Source of the DNA: Bdellovibrionales bacterium
Lineage (GTDB): Bacteria; Bdellovibrionota; Bdellovibrionia; Bdellovibrionales; UBA1609
Assembly (NCBI GenBank): GCA_016714165.1
Contig: JADJNU010000002.1
Location: 248,001 to 312,000 of the forward strand
Direction of reading: 5' to 3'
Length of the DNA stretch: 64,000 nucleotides
A model generated the notes under the pieces. The model worked only from the letters and a program-made list of their open reading frames with translations. It did not search any database and was not told the DNA's origin. Positions 38,687-47,977 of the stretch are shown in pieces; the stretch's first letter is position 1; each line of letters opens with the position of its first letter. Made by a program: the position numbers and the translations under genes.

Positions 38687-39728
38687 GCGCGGGAACCGCC
38701 TGTTTATTTATCTTCTTCATTTTCTCAAAGACTTCTGGATTTGTCGCAGTAGGTATTGGCTTCGGATCTTCTACCTTTATTGTCGTGGATTCTTTCTTTT
38801 CTTGAAGCCACTGGAGCAGATCCAGGAGTTCTTCGTGGTTGTTTTTATCGTTATAGAAAACTGTCTGAATCGAATATTCTTTCAAAAAGAAGTTCTTCTT
38901 CGCTTCGAGAAGATCCTTCTTTGCAGGGTTATATGGGAACAACGCAAAATGCCGTTCCCTAAAATTACCCCAAACTTCAGCACATACTTCTTTTAGAATT
39001 TCATTCAAGTAATCGTCAGTAAGACTGAATCCGACGAATATGAGACAGCGAGTAGTCAACAGCGCCCAAAGAACTTTTCTGTAGAGAGAATCGCCGACGA
39101 CTTTTTTTCCATCTACTTCTCGATTCTGCTTATAAGCTCTATCGTAATCATCTCTGGCCAAAATGATCGACTTTGCGCCTTCAAAGTCGCCGTGAAGGTG
39201 AAACACGCATTGAAGTTCACGCCGATCCTTAAGACCAAACAGAAAGTCCCCAACACTTCCCTCATAGTCGGGTAGAACTTTTTTGACATGGATGTTGCGA
39301 CCAAGTTGGCGAGTGTAATACTCCAATGCATGGTCATAATTCGTTGTAACAATCGACCTGATTGGAAATGCGAACATCAACGCATGCAGCTTCGACTCTG
39401 GCCATTCTTCGTCTTTACCTAGGCCAGATTTTGGAGGAGGAACTCTGAAACGACCATGAAGATACGAATGATATTGGTGTAATTCACTTTTTGCTTCGAG
39501 AAAGGTCTTAACCTTTAAAGCGAGGTCTAAGTAATTGGTAGCCCCATCATAAGGGATTTCTCTTTTTGTAAGCTGCTCTACTAAGTCTTCAATCAGCTTG
39601 CCCCAACTCGGAAAGCCCAGTCCCTGACTGCAACCCGCGCCAGCAAAATACAAAGATTCGCCACAATTAAGTGCCGAGCTGAGAGATTCTAAGGTCTCCT
39701 CTGTATTAAGTTCTTTGAAGCTATCCAC
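38679..39728 (-). CDS. SIR2-like NAD-consuming effector
   Basis: 349 residues; GTG start at 39728 with GGAG upstream. The SIR2 core motifs are present: GAGCSQGLGFPSW (residues 30-42), TTNYDH (127-132, with catalytic Asn), HLHGD (176-180, with catalytic His) and FVGFSLTDD (230-238). In bacterial defence systems such domains degrade NAD+ to abort infection. The C-terminal tail (about 300-349) is proline and charge rich and may contact the partner NTPase encoded immediately downstream. The gene order suggests one operon: GIY-YIG, SIR2, NTPase. Confidence 0.87.
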   Translation of the reverse strand: MDSFKELNTEETLESLSSALNCGESLYFAGAGCSQGLGFPSWGKLIEDLVEQLTKREIPYDGATNYLDLALKVKTFLEAKSELHQYHSYLHGRFRVPPPKSGLGKDEEWPESKLHALMFAFPIRSIVTTNYDHALEYYTRQLGRNIHVKKVLPDYEGSVGDFLFGLKDRRELQCVFHLHGDFEGAKSIILARDDYDRAYKQNREVDGKKVVGDSLYRKVLWALLTTRCLIFVGFSLTDDYLNEILKEVCAEVWGNFRERHFALFPYNPAKKDLLEAKKNFFLKEYSIQTVFYNDKNNHEELLDLLQWLQEKKESTTIKVEDPKPIPTATNPEVFEKMKKINKQAVPAHE

Positions 39729-39917
39729 TTATTTTCTCCGGGGATTTGACCCCTAGGAAATTGTATCGAATCTGGCGCCTCGAGTTAACTCGAAAATTCC
39801 CTTAATCCCATGCTGCTATGCGCATCTGCCTCAACGATTACCCCCTAGGAGTCAATTTCAATAATCTAGTCAAAGCAGTGTTTTAAATTGCTCGTATCTA
39901 GGGGAAGTCCCGCTCAT
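39729..39917. promoter_or_regulatory. SIR2 upstream region with CCCCTAGG motifs
   Basis: About 190 bp before the SIR2 gene. CCCCTAGG or its complement occurs at 39750-39757, 39842-39849 and, as CTAGGGG, at 39898-39904. They may be operator sites for the defence pair. No gene is visible here. Confidence 0.35.
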
Positions 39918-41198
39918 CTACAGATCAAAATTTGGAAATTGATACTGAAGCCCAACGTCACTTCTAGGCTCTACGGGTACCCCAGCAAATCGCCATCCAT
40001 AGCCGTAAGCCTTTTTGCGATACCCATAGCCGGTAGTACATGGCTTTCGTAAGCAAACAGAACTAATTGATGAGACACAATTCATATTTTTGGCTATGCC
40101 ATTTTCTACGAGCCATTTGGCAGCGGCATGTTGGCTCTCAAACTTTTTAAGGACTTTGCCAGATCGCAATTCGATCATTAGCACTTCTTTACTCAGTTTC
40201 ACCGCTGCAGCTTTAGCTCTCTTTTGTGCATTAGCCTCTGCTTCTTCTGGGTTCCTATCTCTCCAGTTTTTCAGAGATGTCTTACGCCTTTCTTTAGATT
40301 CTTTGCTTGCAAGTGATTGCAGCCGATTCTTTTCCCATGCTGCATGCTTTTCTGGGTTTTCAGTAAGGTACTTTTTTAGACTGGCTTTTCGCTTATCTTG
40401 GACTACTTTGGACTTTACTGCTTCGTGATTTTTGCGTCTTGCAGCTGCATATTCTAAAGGACAATCATTCATCCACTTCTTAATTCGATCCGCAGACATC
40501 TTGCGGTATTCTTCCGTGCTCATTACTTCTTTTATTCTTCGACTTCGCTCACGGAGTGCTGGAGTATCACCTGATCGAAATGCCTTTCTTGCGGCCTCAA
40601 GCATTGGCTTGAATTGTTCAGGGTGACTTTTCATATACTGGCGCTTTTTTTCGCTTGTTTCAGCCACAGAGGGATGCTTGGTCGTTCCACCTCCTCCCGC
40701 AACTAAATTAAGGCATTTTTCGTCTGCTAGAAGGTCTTGGTCGACAATCGTGGCTTCTAGCTGCTCAGTCTCCTCAGCTGTTTTGCATGAGGCTATATAG
40801 TAACGTACAAACTTTCCCTTACTGCTCTTCAATTTATTTACGAATTTTAGACCTGACCCTTGATACCGCGTTAACTCAGACCACTTAGGACGGTTAACTT
40901 TACCGATATAGTATTCGCCACTATCCCAGTTTATTTGGATGTAAAGGGCTCTGTAGTAACCATCAGTATTGTTCCGTTTACGAACAAGCTCACTGTGGGT
41001 CAAAACATCAAACCAACGATCCTTAATGGCAATTCGCTCTTTATTGAAACCTAATCGCGCTAAAGAGCGCTTTGAATCATAGGAATTGAGAGGGCTTTCT
41101 TCATAGGACAATTCAAAGGGACTAAACTCCCTCCAAAGTCTTATATTTTCATTTATTGTGATTATATGCCCTGCTCGCTCTTCCAAATACCCACCCAA
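39918..41198 (-). CDS. GIY-YIG endonuclease-like protein with basic repeats
   Basis: 426 residues. The GIY-YIG domain lies at about 85-165: YYRALYIQINW, then SGEYYIGKVNRPKW, then RYQGSGLKF and the Glu-containing AEETEQLEATIV. Residues 180-340 are lysine/arginine-rich and repetitive, as in NUMOD-type DNA-binding modules of phage Seg/homing endonucleases. The C-terminus GYGYRKKAYGYGWRFAGV resembles NUMOD ends. It could be a free-standing homing endonuclease or a nuclease component of the neighbouring defence genes (190 bp from SIR2). I favour homing or mobility. Confidence 0.7.
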   Translation of the reverse strand: MGGYLEERAGHIITINENIRLWREFSPFELSYEESPLNSYDSKRSLARLGFNKERIAIKDRWFDVLTHSELVRKRNNTDGYYRALYIQINWDSGEYYIGKVNRPKWSELTRYQGSGLKFVNKLKSSKGKFVRYYIASCKTAEETEQLEATIVDQDLLADEKCLNLVAGGGGTTKHPSVAETSEKKRQYMKSHPEQFKPMLEAARKAFRSGDTPALRERSRRIKEVMSTEEYRKMSADRIKKWMNDCPLEYAAARRKNHEAVKSKVVQDKRKASLKKYLTENPEKHAAWEKNRLQSLASKESKERRKTSLKNWRDRNPEEAEANAQKRAKAAAVKLSKEVLMIELRSGKVLKKFESQHAAAKWLVENGIAKNMNCVSSISSVCLRKPCTTGYGYRKKAYGYGWRFAGVPVEPRSDVGLQYQFPNFDL

Positions 41199-41267
41199 TT
41201 AACATGCGTTGAAACCTCCCAAATGTGGGCTATTTAAGCTCTCTGTCAAGGAGAGTGCGGTTTTAAG

Positions 41268-41426
41268 GGAACTAGAATACTCTCTAGGAACCAACTAATT
41301 AATTGACCGGAACCACAATCAGGAACTAGATTCGAATCTGTAATTAACTAATGCTTTCGTAGTGTTATGCCTAAGCAACGTAAGCAAAACAGTCGTTCCT
41401 AAGCTTTAAGGCCAAGGGACGCCAAT
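41268..41426 (+). repeat. Right-end module R1 (GGAAC boxes, inverted GTTCC, attachment core)
   Basis: GGAAC at 41269, 41287, 41309 and 41322, inverted GTTCCTAAG at 41395, and the core AAGGGACGCCAAT at 41414-41426. Box spacing 18/22/13 bp, then 73 bp to the inverted box and 20 bp to the core. The same architecture recurs at 45784-45943 and 49667-49828. It marks the right end of block A. Confidence 0.75.
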
Positions 41427-41517
41427 TTTGATTTTCACTCATTTCAGCAATAGTAGCGAACGGCTTTCTCAAGCCGTATCGCAGGTTTACACCATCTAAA
41501 ATCGGGTTCCAACATCC
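41415..41517 (-). pseudogene. Second copy of the serine recombinase C-terminal end
   Basis: Reading minus from 41517: WNPILDGVNLRYGLRKPFAT, IAEMSENQNWRPLA, nearly identical to the recombinase end beside tRNA-Glu. Upstream of WNP the similarity stops. This ~90-bp direct repeat marks the left end of block B and shows that block B once belonged to a related element that lost the rest of its recombinase. Confidence 0.75.
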
Positions 41518-41533
41518 TTGTCACGCCCTAGAC

Positions 41534-42424
41534 CTAATTTAAATTTCCCACAGCCAACTCAATAAAGGCCTTCACTTTTGCTGGCACAAATCGATGTGGC
41601 GGGTAAACAAATGACATGACAACTTTGGCAGATGGGCCGATATCTATTCTCCACTCTGGCAATAGTTGAACTAGCTTTCCGCTTTTTATTTCCTGTTCAC
41701 AAATAATTGAAGGCATAATTCCAATTCCATGGTCTGCTAATACAAATATTTTAACTGCTTCCATATCATCAAGTGTAATTCTGGGACTAATTTGAATTGT
41801 TGCTGTCTTTTTTCCATCAGTGAATTTTAACTTGTTACCAATTATCTTAAATCCCAGAAAATCATACTTTTCTAATTCTGAAATATTCTTAGGCGCTCCA
41901 TGTTTATTTATAAATTGACTACTAGCCCACAATGAGCCTTCGGTTTCTTTAAACTTCTTTGTGATTAAAGTTGAATCCTTCATAGGCCCAGCACGTAAAG
42001 CAAGATCAACGGATTCTCCAACCAAATCAATCATTCGATTTGTTAAAATAAGCTCAATTTTGACTTTTGGATATTTGGCTAAATATTTTTTCACTAATGG
42101 TGGTAAAACAGCATGTCCAAGATCTGGAGCCGCTGTGATTCGCAAAAGCCCTTCTGGTTCTGCCTTTGAATCTTTTAAAGCATTTTCCGCCGTTGTCACT
42201 TCATTCAATGCTGTCAAGCAATGCTTAAAGTAAGTTTGGCCAGACTCGGTTATACTCAGTTTTCTAGTTGTCCGGTGAATTAACGTAACACCTAGCCTTC
42301 TTTCTAGTTCTCTAATTTTACCACTGACAGTTGTGACAGGCATATTTAGTAACTTTGCAGCTCCCGTAAAGCTACCCGCCTGAATGACTTTTACAAACAC
42401 ATCAATTCCATCTAATTGTCCCAT
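41534..42424 (-). CDS. LysR-family transcriptional regulator
   Basis: 296 residues. The winged HTH is at residues 14-60 (GSFTGAAKLLNMPVTTVSGK, then LERRLGVTLIHRTTRKL), followed by a periplasmic-binding-like effector domain. It diverges from the YceI operon across a ~120-bp gap that would hold LysR binding sites. Most similar in style to regulators of quinone or electrophile-responsive operons, judged only from the neighbouring genes. Confidence 0.9.
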   Translation of the reverse strand: MGQLDGIDVFVKVIQAGSFTGAAKLLNMPVTTVSGKIRELERRLGVTLIHRTTRKLSITESGQTYFKHCLTALNEVTTAENALKDSKAEPEGLLRITAAPDLGHAVLPPLVKKYLAKYPKVKIELILTNRMIDLVGESVDLALRAGPMKDSTLITKKFKETEGSLWASSQFINKHGAPKNISELEKYDFLGFKIIGNKLKFTDGKKTATIQISPRITLDDMEAVKIFVLADHGIGIMPSIICEQEIKSGKLVQLLPEWRIDIGPSAKVVMSFVYPPHRFVPAKVKAFIELAVGNLN

Positions 42425-42543
42425 AATTAGATTATACTATATGTCGCAAAGTATTTCCATATAATACCGTCTAATAAAATATATCAATATCGACGACACT
42501 AGACCTAGAGCCACAATTAACTGTGTGGAAAAAGGAGAAAAGA

Positions 42544-43158
42544 ATGGCAAGCGCAAATCGAAAAGTAACTATTGGATCCTGGAAATTAACTCCACTGGTA
42601 TTACTGACAACAAAAAAGCAGACACTAATTACAACACTTTCTGTTTTTGCACTGTTATTTGCAATGAACGCAAAAGCAGGTACTCTCGATATCGATCTAA
42701 GTAAATCAAGCATTGATTTCAAAATTAAACATATGCTGATGATGACAGCCGATGGCCAATTTAAAGAATTTTCGGGGTCGATAGATAAAGATGACGCAAA
42801 TTTTTTAAATTCAAAAATAAATTTTAAAGTGAATACTTCGAGTATTTTTACTGACGAAGAAAAGAGGGACAAGCACTTAAGAACAGCAGATTTCTTCGAT
42901 GTAGAAAAATATCCTGAATCTACCTTTGTTAGTACGAAAATCGAGACCGTCACAGATAGAAAGTACGCCCTCTACGGTGATTTGATGATCCACGGAAAAA
43001 CTAAAAACGTTAAGTTTGATTTAGAAGAGTCACAGGTGGACGGAAAATCTATCTATACAGCTTCGACGACACTTGATCGCCTCGAATTTGGCGTCGGTCA
43101 AAGCAGCATAATGATTGGCGACAAAGTTAAGCTTTCAATAAAATTAACTACCAAATAA
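42544..43158 (+). CDS. YceI-family periplasmic lipid-binding protein
   Basis: About 204 residues from ATG 42544, with AAGGAG upstream (ATG is better placed than the in-frame codon at 42523). An N-terminal membrane/signal segment (ITTLSVFALLFAMNAKAG) is followed by the lipocalin-like YceI fold: IDLSKSSIDFKIKHMLM, KHLRTADFFDVEKYPESTF, HGKTKNVKF. YceI proteins bind isoprenoid-like lipids in the periplasm. First gene of a four- or five-gene operon. Confidence 0.9.
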   Translation: MASANRKVTIGSWKLTPLVLLTTKKQTLITTLSVFALLFAMNAKAGTLDIDLSKSSIDFKIKHMLMMTADGQFKEFSGSIDKDDANFLNSKINFKVNTSSIFTDEEKRDKHLRTADFFDVEKYPESTFVSTKIETVTDRKYALYGDLMIHGKTKNVKFDLEESQVDGKSIYTASTTLDRLEFGVGQSSIMIGDKVKLSIKLTTK

Positions 43159-43174
43159 AGAATAGGAGCAAAAT

Positions 43175-43534
43175 ATGAATATCGCACTATGGGTTATACA
43201 AGGTTTACTAGCAGCCATGTTTGTCATGGCTGGAATGATGAAGGCTTTTCAATATGAAAAAGCTAAGGAAAAACTTCCGTGGGTTAAAGATGTTTCCAAA
43301 AGCTTGGTCACATTCATTGGAATAAGTGAATTGCTTGGAGGTATAGGTTTGATTGCCCCGCAAGCGGCTGGAATTCTACCGATTTTGACCCCAGTAGCTG
43401 CTATAGGTCTTTCGGTCATCATGTTGTTGGCGGCTCGGTTTCATCTATCAAGAAAAGAGATGCCTGGAGTAATCACGAACCTCTTTATTTTAGCTTTAGC
43501 AGCCTTCGTTGCTTACGGACGGCTTTCTTTATAG
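43175..43534 (+). CDS. DoxX-family small membrane protein
   Basis: 119 residues with four hydrophobic segments. ALWVIQGLLAAMFVMAGMMK and ISELLGGIGLIAP are DoxX-type helices. DoxX proteins are linked to quinone or redox functions in the membrane, and often neighbour YceI and dioxygenase genes. 16 bp after yceI and 9 bp before the dioxygenase gene, so co-transcribed. Confidence 0.82.
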   Translation: MNIALWVIQGLLAAMFVMAGMMKAFQYEKAKEKLPWVKDVSKSLVTFIGISELLGGIGLIAPQAAGILPILTPVAAIGLSVIMLLAARFHLSRKEMPGVITNLFILALAAFVAYGRLSL

Positions 43535-43543
43535 GAGACAATT

Positions 43544-44341
43544 ATGAGCAAGACTCAACCCACATTTTTTCTCTCTCATGGTGGAGGCCCTTGGCCTTGG
43601 CTTAGAAAAGAAATGCCATTTTTAGACGGACTTCACCAGTCGCTAAAAGATGTGGTGATGAGTCTTCCTGAAAAGCCTAAGGCAATAGTTATTGTTTCAG
43701 GTCACTGGGAGGAAGACGAGTTTACAATTATGTCTAATCCCCAACCGCCGATGTTGTATGATTACTATGGTTTTCCAGAACACACGTACGAAATAAAGTA
43801 TCCTGCCCCTGGATCTCCTGAATTGGCTCAAAAAATAAAAAATGTTTTAAGCGAAAATAATATTTCATCAGATCTAAATTCGGAAAGAGGTTTTGATCAC
43901 GGCGTCTATAGTTTGCTCTATCCAATGTATCCAGAGGCAGACATTCCAATTGTTCAAATTTCGATGAAAAATGATTTTAATCCTAGTGAGCATTTTCGTC
44001 TAGGAGTAGCTCTTTCATCTTTACGCCAAGAAGGAGTGCTCATAGTTGGCAGTGGAAATCTTTTTCACAACCTCAGAGAAATGCAACGCTCTAAGGCACA
44101 GTCTGAGCAATTTGATAGTTGGATTAGAAGCGTTGTCTTGAGTCAGAACTTAGAATTTCGCAATAAAGAAATACTGAATTGGGAAAGCGCACCTTTCGCA
44201 AGGTACTGTCATCCAAGAGAAGATCATTTGGTTCCACTTTTTGTTGCTCTGGGCGCCGCTCATCAAGAGCTGAGCTCGCTTGTTTTTGGTGAGCCACTGA
44301 TGGGCGTCGTATCGGTCTCTAGTTTTAAATTTGGAGAATAA
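43544..44341 (+). CDS. Class III extradiol dioxygenase (DODA/YgiD-type)
   Basis: 265 residues. LSHGGGPWPW, VIVSGHWEEDEF and RGFDHGVYSLLYPMYP carry the histidines of the LigB-fold metal site typical of 4,5-DOPA dioxygenase-like enzymes. These open catechol rings using non-haem iron or zinc. YgiD-type members are of uncertain natural substrate. Sits within the LysR-controlled operon with DoxX and a ferredoxin, pointing to aromatic or quinone detoxification. Confidence 0.88.
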   Translation: MSKTQPTFFLSHGGGPWPWLRKEMPFLDGLHQSLKDVVMSLPEKPKAIVIVSGHWEEDEFTIMSNPQPPMLYDYYGFPEHTYEIKYPAPGSPELAQKIKNVLSENNISSDLNSERGFDHGVYSLLYPMYPEADIPIVQISMKNDFNPSEHFRLGVALSSLRQEGVLIVGSGNLFHNLREMQRSKAQSEQFDSWIRSVVLSQNLEFRNKEILNWESAPFARYCHPREDHLVPLFVALGAAHQELSSLVFGEPLMGVVSVSSFKFGE

Positions 44342-44346
44342 TAATT

Positions 44347-44628
44347 ATGAGTACTAAGGGTAAGGGTCGTGGAATCGTAAAACCAGTTGTAGATTTTAAT
44401 AAATGTGAAGCAAAAGGCCCATGTGTTCAGGCATGCCCTTATGACGTTTTTGAAATTCGCAAAATTGAAGATGAAGATTATAAAAAACTACCATTCGTTG
44501 GAAAAATTAAAAACAAAGTGCACGGCGGAAAAGTAGCCTACGTTCCAAGGGCCGATTCATGCGAAGCCTGTGGTTTATGTGTGACAGCATGCCCAGAGAG
44601 AGCAATAAAATTAGTTAAAGTTGTGTAG
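44347..44628 (+). CDS. Ferredoxin-like 4Fe-4S protein
   Basis: 93 residues. A full cluster motif, CEACGLCVTACP (CxxCxxCxxxCP), is at the C-terminus. The first motif, CEAKGPCVQACP, lacks one Cys of the usual set, so its cluster may be 3Fe-4S or altered. 5 bp after the dioxygenase gene; it may supply electrons to it or to an unknown partner. Confidence 0.82.
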   Translation: MSTKGKGRGIVKPVVDFNKCEAKGPCVQACPYDVFEIRKIEDEDYKKLPFVGKIKNKVHGGKVAYVPRADSCEACGLCVTACPERAIKLVKVV

Positions 44629-44683
44629 CGAAGACGAATTTTGCGGATAGTCGCAACAATTGATTTCAAGGGGAGGATCTCAA

Positions 44684-45688
44684 ATGAAGAAGTTAAGCAT
44701 GGCAATGTCGGCAGGCCTTTTGGTGTCTTGTGCGCATTCAGTTTACAAACAAACCGCTGATTCTAAGCTCTCGCCAATTTCAATCAACGACGCGCGGCAA
44801 TTCGATGCTTCAGCGAAAGACGCTGAGATAGCGACTTTCTCAGATTACTTTTCTTTTGTTGGAATAGACGAAATTGGGCATGTAGCGTTTGCGATAGACT
44901 TAAATCGAGATAGATATCAAAAAAAGTATTTTGCGGATACTTTTGTTGCTCTCCATGAACAACACACAGGCTTTGTTAAATTAGATGGCAGAGGCGATCA
45001 TCCAAACCCACAAGGCGAACTAGTTTCGATCCCAAGCTCAGAGTATTTTGAAGTCACAGAAACTGCTAACGGTGGTTTTCAAATAAAAGGCAAAAAGGAT
45101 GACTTGGCGTTGATGGTTGATCCGCCAACACAAGTTACGGGACAAAGTGACGGGTCAACGATCTATGCAATGCGCGTCGCAGGCGCAACCTTGAATTGGC
45201 GAGGTCGTCAGCTTAAAGGTCGAGTCATAATCGAACACTTGGTTTCTACGACTCTGAGCAAGCGTGCTGGCTTAGGGATGTTTGGCCTTTTGCTTCGTAA
45301 TTCATTTGGCGGTGGAGACGGGTTCCAAGGCCTATACCTTATTACTGATGACGGTCGTGACATATATATACAGAACTCTGACATGAACTTGAAAAATGCA
45401 AATCTCCCCAAAATGATTGGTTTTGTTGGCATCGGCGATGGAAAGTTTGATGTGAGCGAAAATTTAGTTCTGGAAGTGTCAGAACGACAACAAGGAGTGG
45501 GAGTTTATAGAAGGCCCGTGGCATGGAAAGCCAACTGGGGTAAGAACGCATTAGATTGTCGGGAGACGACACACAAAAGCTTTAGCAATTGGTTCCTGGG
45601 AGGCTTTGGAATGGGAATTGTTGAGGGGGAGATGGTTATCGATGGCGTAAGACACAAAGTCTATGGATGGAGCGAAATTATAATTTAA
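44684..45688 (+). CDS. Hypothetical lipoprotein
   Basis: About 334 residues from ATG 44684, with GGGAGG upstream. Signal and lipobox (MAMSAGLLVSCAHS) indicate a lipoprotein. The mature part is beta-rich, with many Gly and Asp; NSFGGGDGFQGLYLIT and the closing YGWSEIII are distinctive, but I recognise no family. Last gene of block B before module R2; a 55-bp gap from the ferredoxin leaves co-transcription open. Confidence 0.65.
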   Translation: MKKLSMAMSAGLLVSCAHSVYKQTADSKLSPISINDARQFDASAKDAEIATFSDYFSFVGIDEIGHVAFAIDLNRDRYQKKYFADTFVALHEQHTGFVKLDGRGDHPNPQGELVSIPSSEYFEVTETANGGFQIKGKKDDLALMVDPPTQVTGQSDGSTIYAMRVAGATLNWRGRQLKGRVIIEHLVSTTLSKRAGLGMFGLLLRNSFGGGDGFQGLYLITDDGRDIYIQNSDMNLKNANLPKMIGFVGIGDGKFDVSENLVLEVSERQQGVGVYRRPVAWKANWGKNALDCRETTHKSFSNWFLGGFGMGIVEGEMVIDGVRHKVYGWSEIII

Positions 45689-45783
45689 ATATGGACTGGC
45701 ACGCGGTTCGAAACTCCGTCATCTTAGAGCTCAAAGTTGTGGAAAAAATATTGCGCCATTCACACCGTTAAAATTCAGTTTTC

Positions 45784-45943
45784 GGGAACCTGAATTCAGC
45801 ATTGGGAGCTACCATTTTCAGAAGCGGGAACCACAATCGGGAACCAGAAATAAATTTAAAAACTCGCGACTCTTCAATGAGTTATCATCTAAGCTGCTTC
45901 TGAAAAGCACGCGCTCCTAAGATCAGCAACCAGGGAACGCCAA
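45784..45943 (+). repeat. Right-end module R2
   Basis: GGAAC boxes at 45785, 45805 (as GGAGC), 45827 and 45840, inverted GCTCCTAAG at 45913 and core AGGGAACGCCAA at 45932-45943 (one mismatch). Box spacing 20/22/13 then 73 matches R1 and R3. Marks the right end of block B. Confidence 0.72.
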
Positions 45944-46030
45944 GTTATCTCACTATAATTATTCGAAAAAACCGAAACTCACTGTCTCAAACGGAGCAGA
46001 CACTCCAAATCCTGCTACCAAATGTTACCA

Positions 46031-46130
46031 TTATTCTGTCGAAGCCCTGTAAATTGGCACTACCTTGCGATCCGCACTCGCCTCTTCCATTGTTTTGCGA
46101 AGATGACCACAATGCAAATGCAGGTAGTTT
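46031..46130 (-). pseudogene. Probable C-terminal remnant of a blaR1-like M56 peptidase
   Basis: Minus frame ending in TAA at 46031: CGHLRKTMEEASADRKVVPI is reminiscent of the metal-coordinating Glu/Asp helix of M56 peptidases. It sits directly beyond the left end of the IS that truncates blaR1. No 8-bp duplication joins the two sides, so a deletion accompanied or followed insertion. Confidence 0.4.
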
Positions 46131-46131
46131 T

Positions 46132-47468
46132 GGTTCTACTCGGTTCATGGTGGGTAATTCAAAAAAGTCATTTAAGCACAAGCACTTAGGTATCTGAGTC
46201 TGTACAATTTAAAACTTTTAACGCCGTAAGCCCTCTTCTGGATTAGCTTTGCGACGTTGTTAAAGCCTTCTGTTCTGGCATTGGTAATGCGATTGACGAA
46301 GTAATTCAAGATTTCATTTCTCCATTTCATGAGGGTGCGCCTGAGGGTTTTTATTTCGGGGATTTGGCTTAAAGCCATTTGATCTGTAATTCGAATTAAC
46401 ACTTTGGCAGCTGTTCTGTTTCCTTTGATTCGGTAAAATCCATGGAGGGCTTCTTTGTAATGATAAATTTCTTTTAGCTGGGGATGAAGATTGAGCCATT
46501 CATAAAGGGCTCTTCGTTCATAGGACTCAAGCTTTTTACCATTTCTAAGTAGGAGTTTTCGAAGGGGACTGGTTCTTTTGTCGCCAGTGACTTGTTTTCG
46601 GTAGCGATTAAGAGCTGGATTTAAAAGCCTGAGCACATGGAACTTATCAGCAATCATCTGGGAGTTAGGAAAAACTCTCGAACAAAGCTTTTATAGCTAT
46701 CTGACAAATCTAGAACGACGTTTTTTACATTTTCTCTACCAGGGATATGTTTAAGTTGTTCAATGAGTTGCCCTTTTACTTTTCCATGAGCGAGTTCACG
46801 AACACGCTTATTGTTGTAATCAACGAGTACGGTTGCAAACTCTCTAAACCCATTGGCTCGAGAGAAAAAGTGTTCATCTATGCCAATGGTTTTTGGCCAC
46901 GGATAATTGATATGCCTCTTGAGGTTCGTCTCTAACCTCTCATAAAGAGTCTGATAGACCGTCCACGTTGAACATGCATAGGCCCTTCTGACCTTACTGA
47001 GATCCGTAAAGTTCTCACAGGCCCAAAGAACACCTCGTTTAAACCTCTCGGTGGTTCTTTTCCTTTTCTGATTCCTTGAACTGGTTCGGTGAAAGGCTTT
47101 CGGCAGGTCTTACAATAGAATCTGCGTTTTAAAACATGGAGCCAGACTTGATTGCCGTGGATGGGAGCATCGTGTGCTTTGGCCCACCTTCGATCATAAA
47201 CAGTCTTAGAAGGTGTCGCACACTTTGGACAGATTTCAAAGCTGGATACTTTTTCAACCTGTTTGTGCTTTCGGCCAGATCGATCTCTCCCAAATTTTAA
47301 AAGTTTTAATTCTGGTAATAATAGAAATTGTGATATTTTTTCGTGCTGAGGCATAAGTTCTTTTCCTTTCAAAGGTTTGAGTTGTCAGGCACCCAAATCT
47401 TAGCTTGAAAAAGTCTTAGGCCTCTTCTTTTTTGACTTACCGCATCCCACCTCCAACCGTGGAGAACC
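46132..47468. mobile_element. ISL3-type insertion sequence, second copy
   Basis: 1337 bp with the same ends as the copy at 26132 (left GGTTCTACTCGGTT; right, inverted, GGTTCTCCACGGTT). The flanks (GTAGTTTT left, ATATGAAA right) do not match, unlike the first copy, so a rearrangement removed flanking DNA. It cuts the blaR1-like gene. Confidence 0.85.
46172..47372 (-). pseudogene. ISL3-family transposase (second copy), frameshifted
   Basis: N-terminal zinc-finger part 47372-46932 (CPKCATP, CKTCRKPF) and C-terminal catalytic part 46657-46172 (MIADKFHVLRLLNP, VNRITNARTEGFNNVAKLIQ). The middle is out of frame at two or more homopolymers that differ in length from the first copy. Combining the two copies gives one continuous transposase, so either copy may in truth be intact. 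Confidence 0.8.
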
Positions 47469-47977
47469 ATATGAAAATGGCACTTGAATGACATCACTGA
47501 CAAAAATATGAACTCGACCGACTCTTCTAATAAGAAATGAGTTTTGTTTAATCTTAAATAAAATCCGCAAATCCCGAGCTATAAAAATAACTCCAAACAT
47601 TAAGAGCAATGTACCCAAAATTGTCCAAGTGATTACAACTTGATCCGCTTGAAGAATGGATGTCCCCATTGGCGTGGGTAAACTCAAATATCCTCCCTTT
47701 TCAGAAGCTGAGTAATCCTCACCAAAACTTTTGATTGATTGAGCAGACCATACTTTAGCTGCCGGAGAAAAAATTTCGTTTCTCGGTAGGAATGGATGAA
47801 TCACCGTGAACGCGAAAATCATCATCAAAAGGCCATAGTGAAGTTTGAGTTCTAATCCCGCTTCCATACGCATTTTGATTTTTTTGTTACAATCGAGCAT
47901 AGTGCAAGGCCAACAAACCCAACCACGATTAACAAATTCATTTTCAAGTATGTAGATAGAGCCTGAGCCAAACTCAC
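47469..47977 (-). pseudogene. BlaR1/MecR1-like M56 sensor, truncated by the IS
   Basis: GTG 47977 overlaps the blaI stop. Reading VSLAQALSTYLKMNLLIVVG gives the first TM helix. A one-base loss in an A-run (seven A near 47880) shifts to the frame with KMRMEAGLELKLHYGLLMMI and a further TM segment (VVITWTILGTLLLMFGVIFI). It ends at VPFSYG, where the IS begins; the zinc protease part is missing. Without it the cognate repressor could not be cleaved by this gene's product. Confidence 0.75.
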
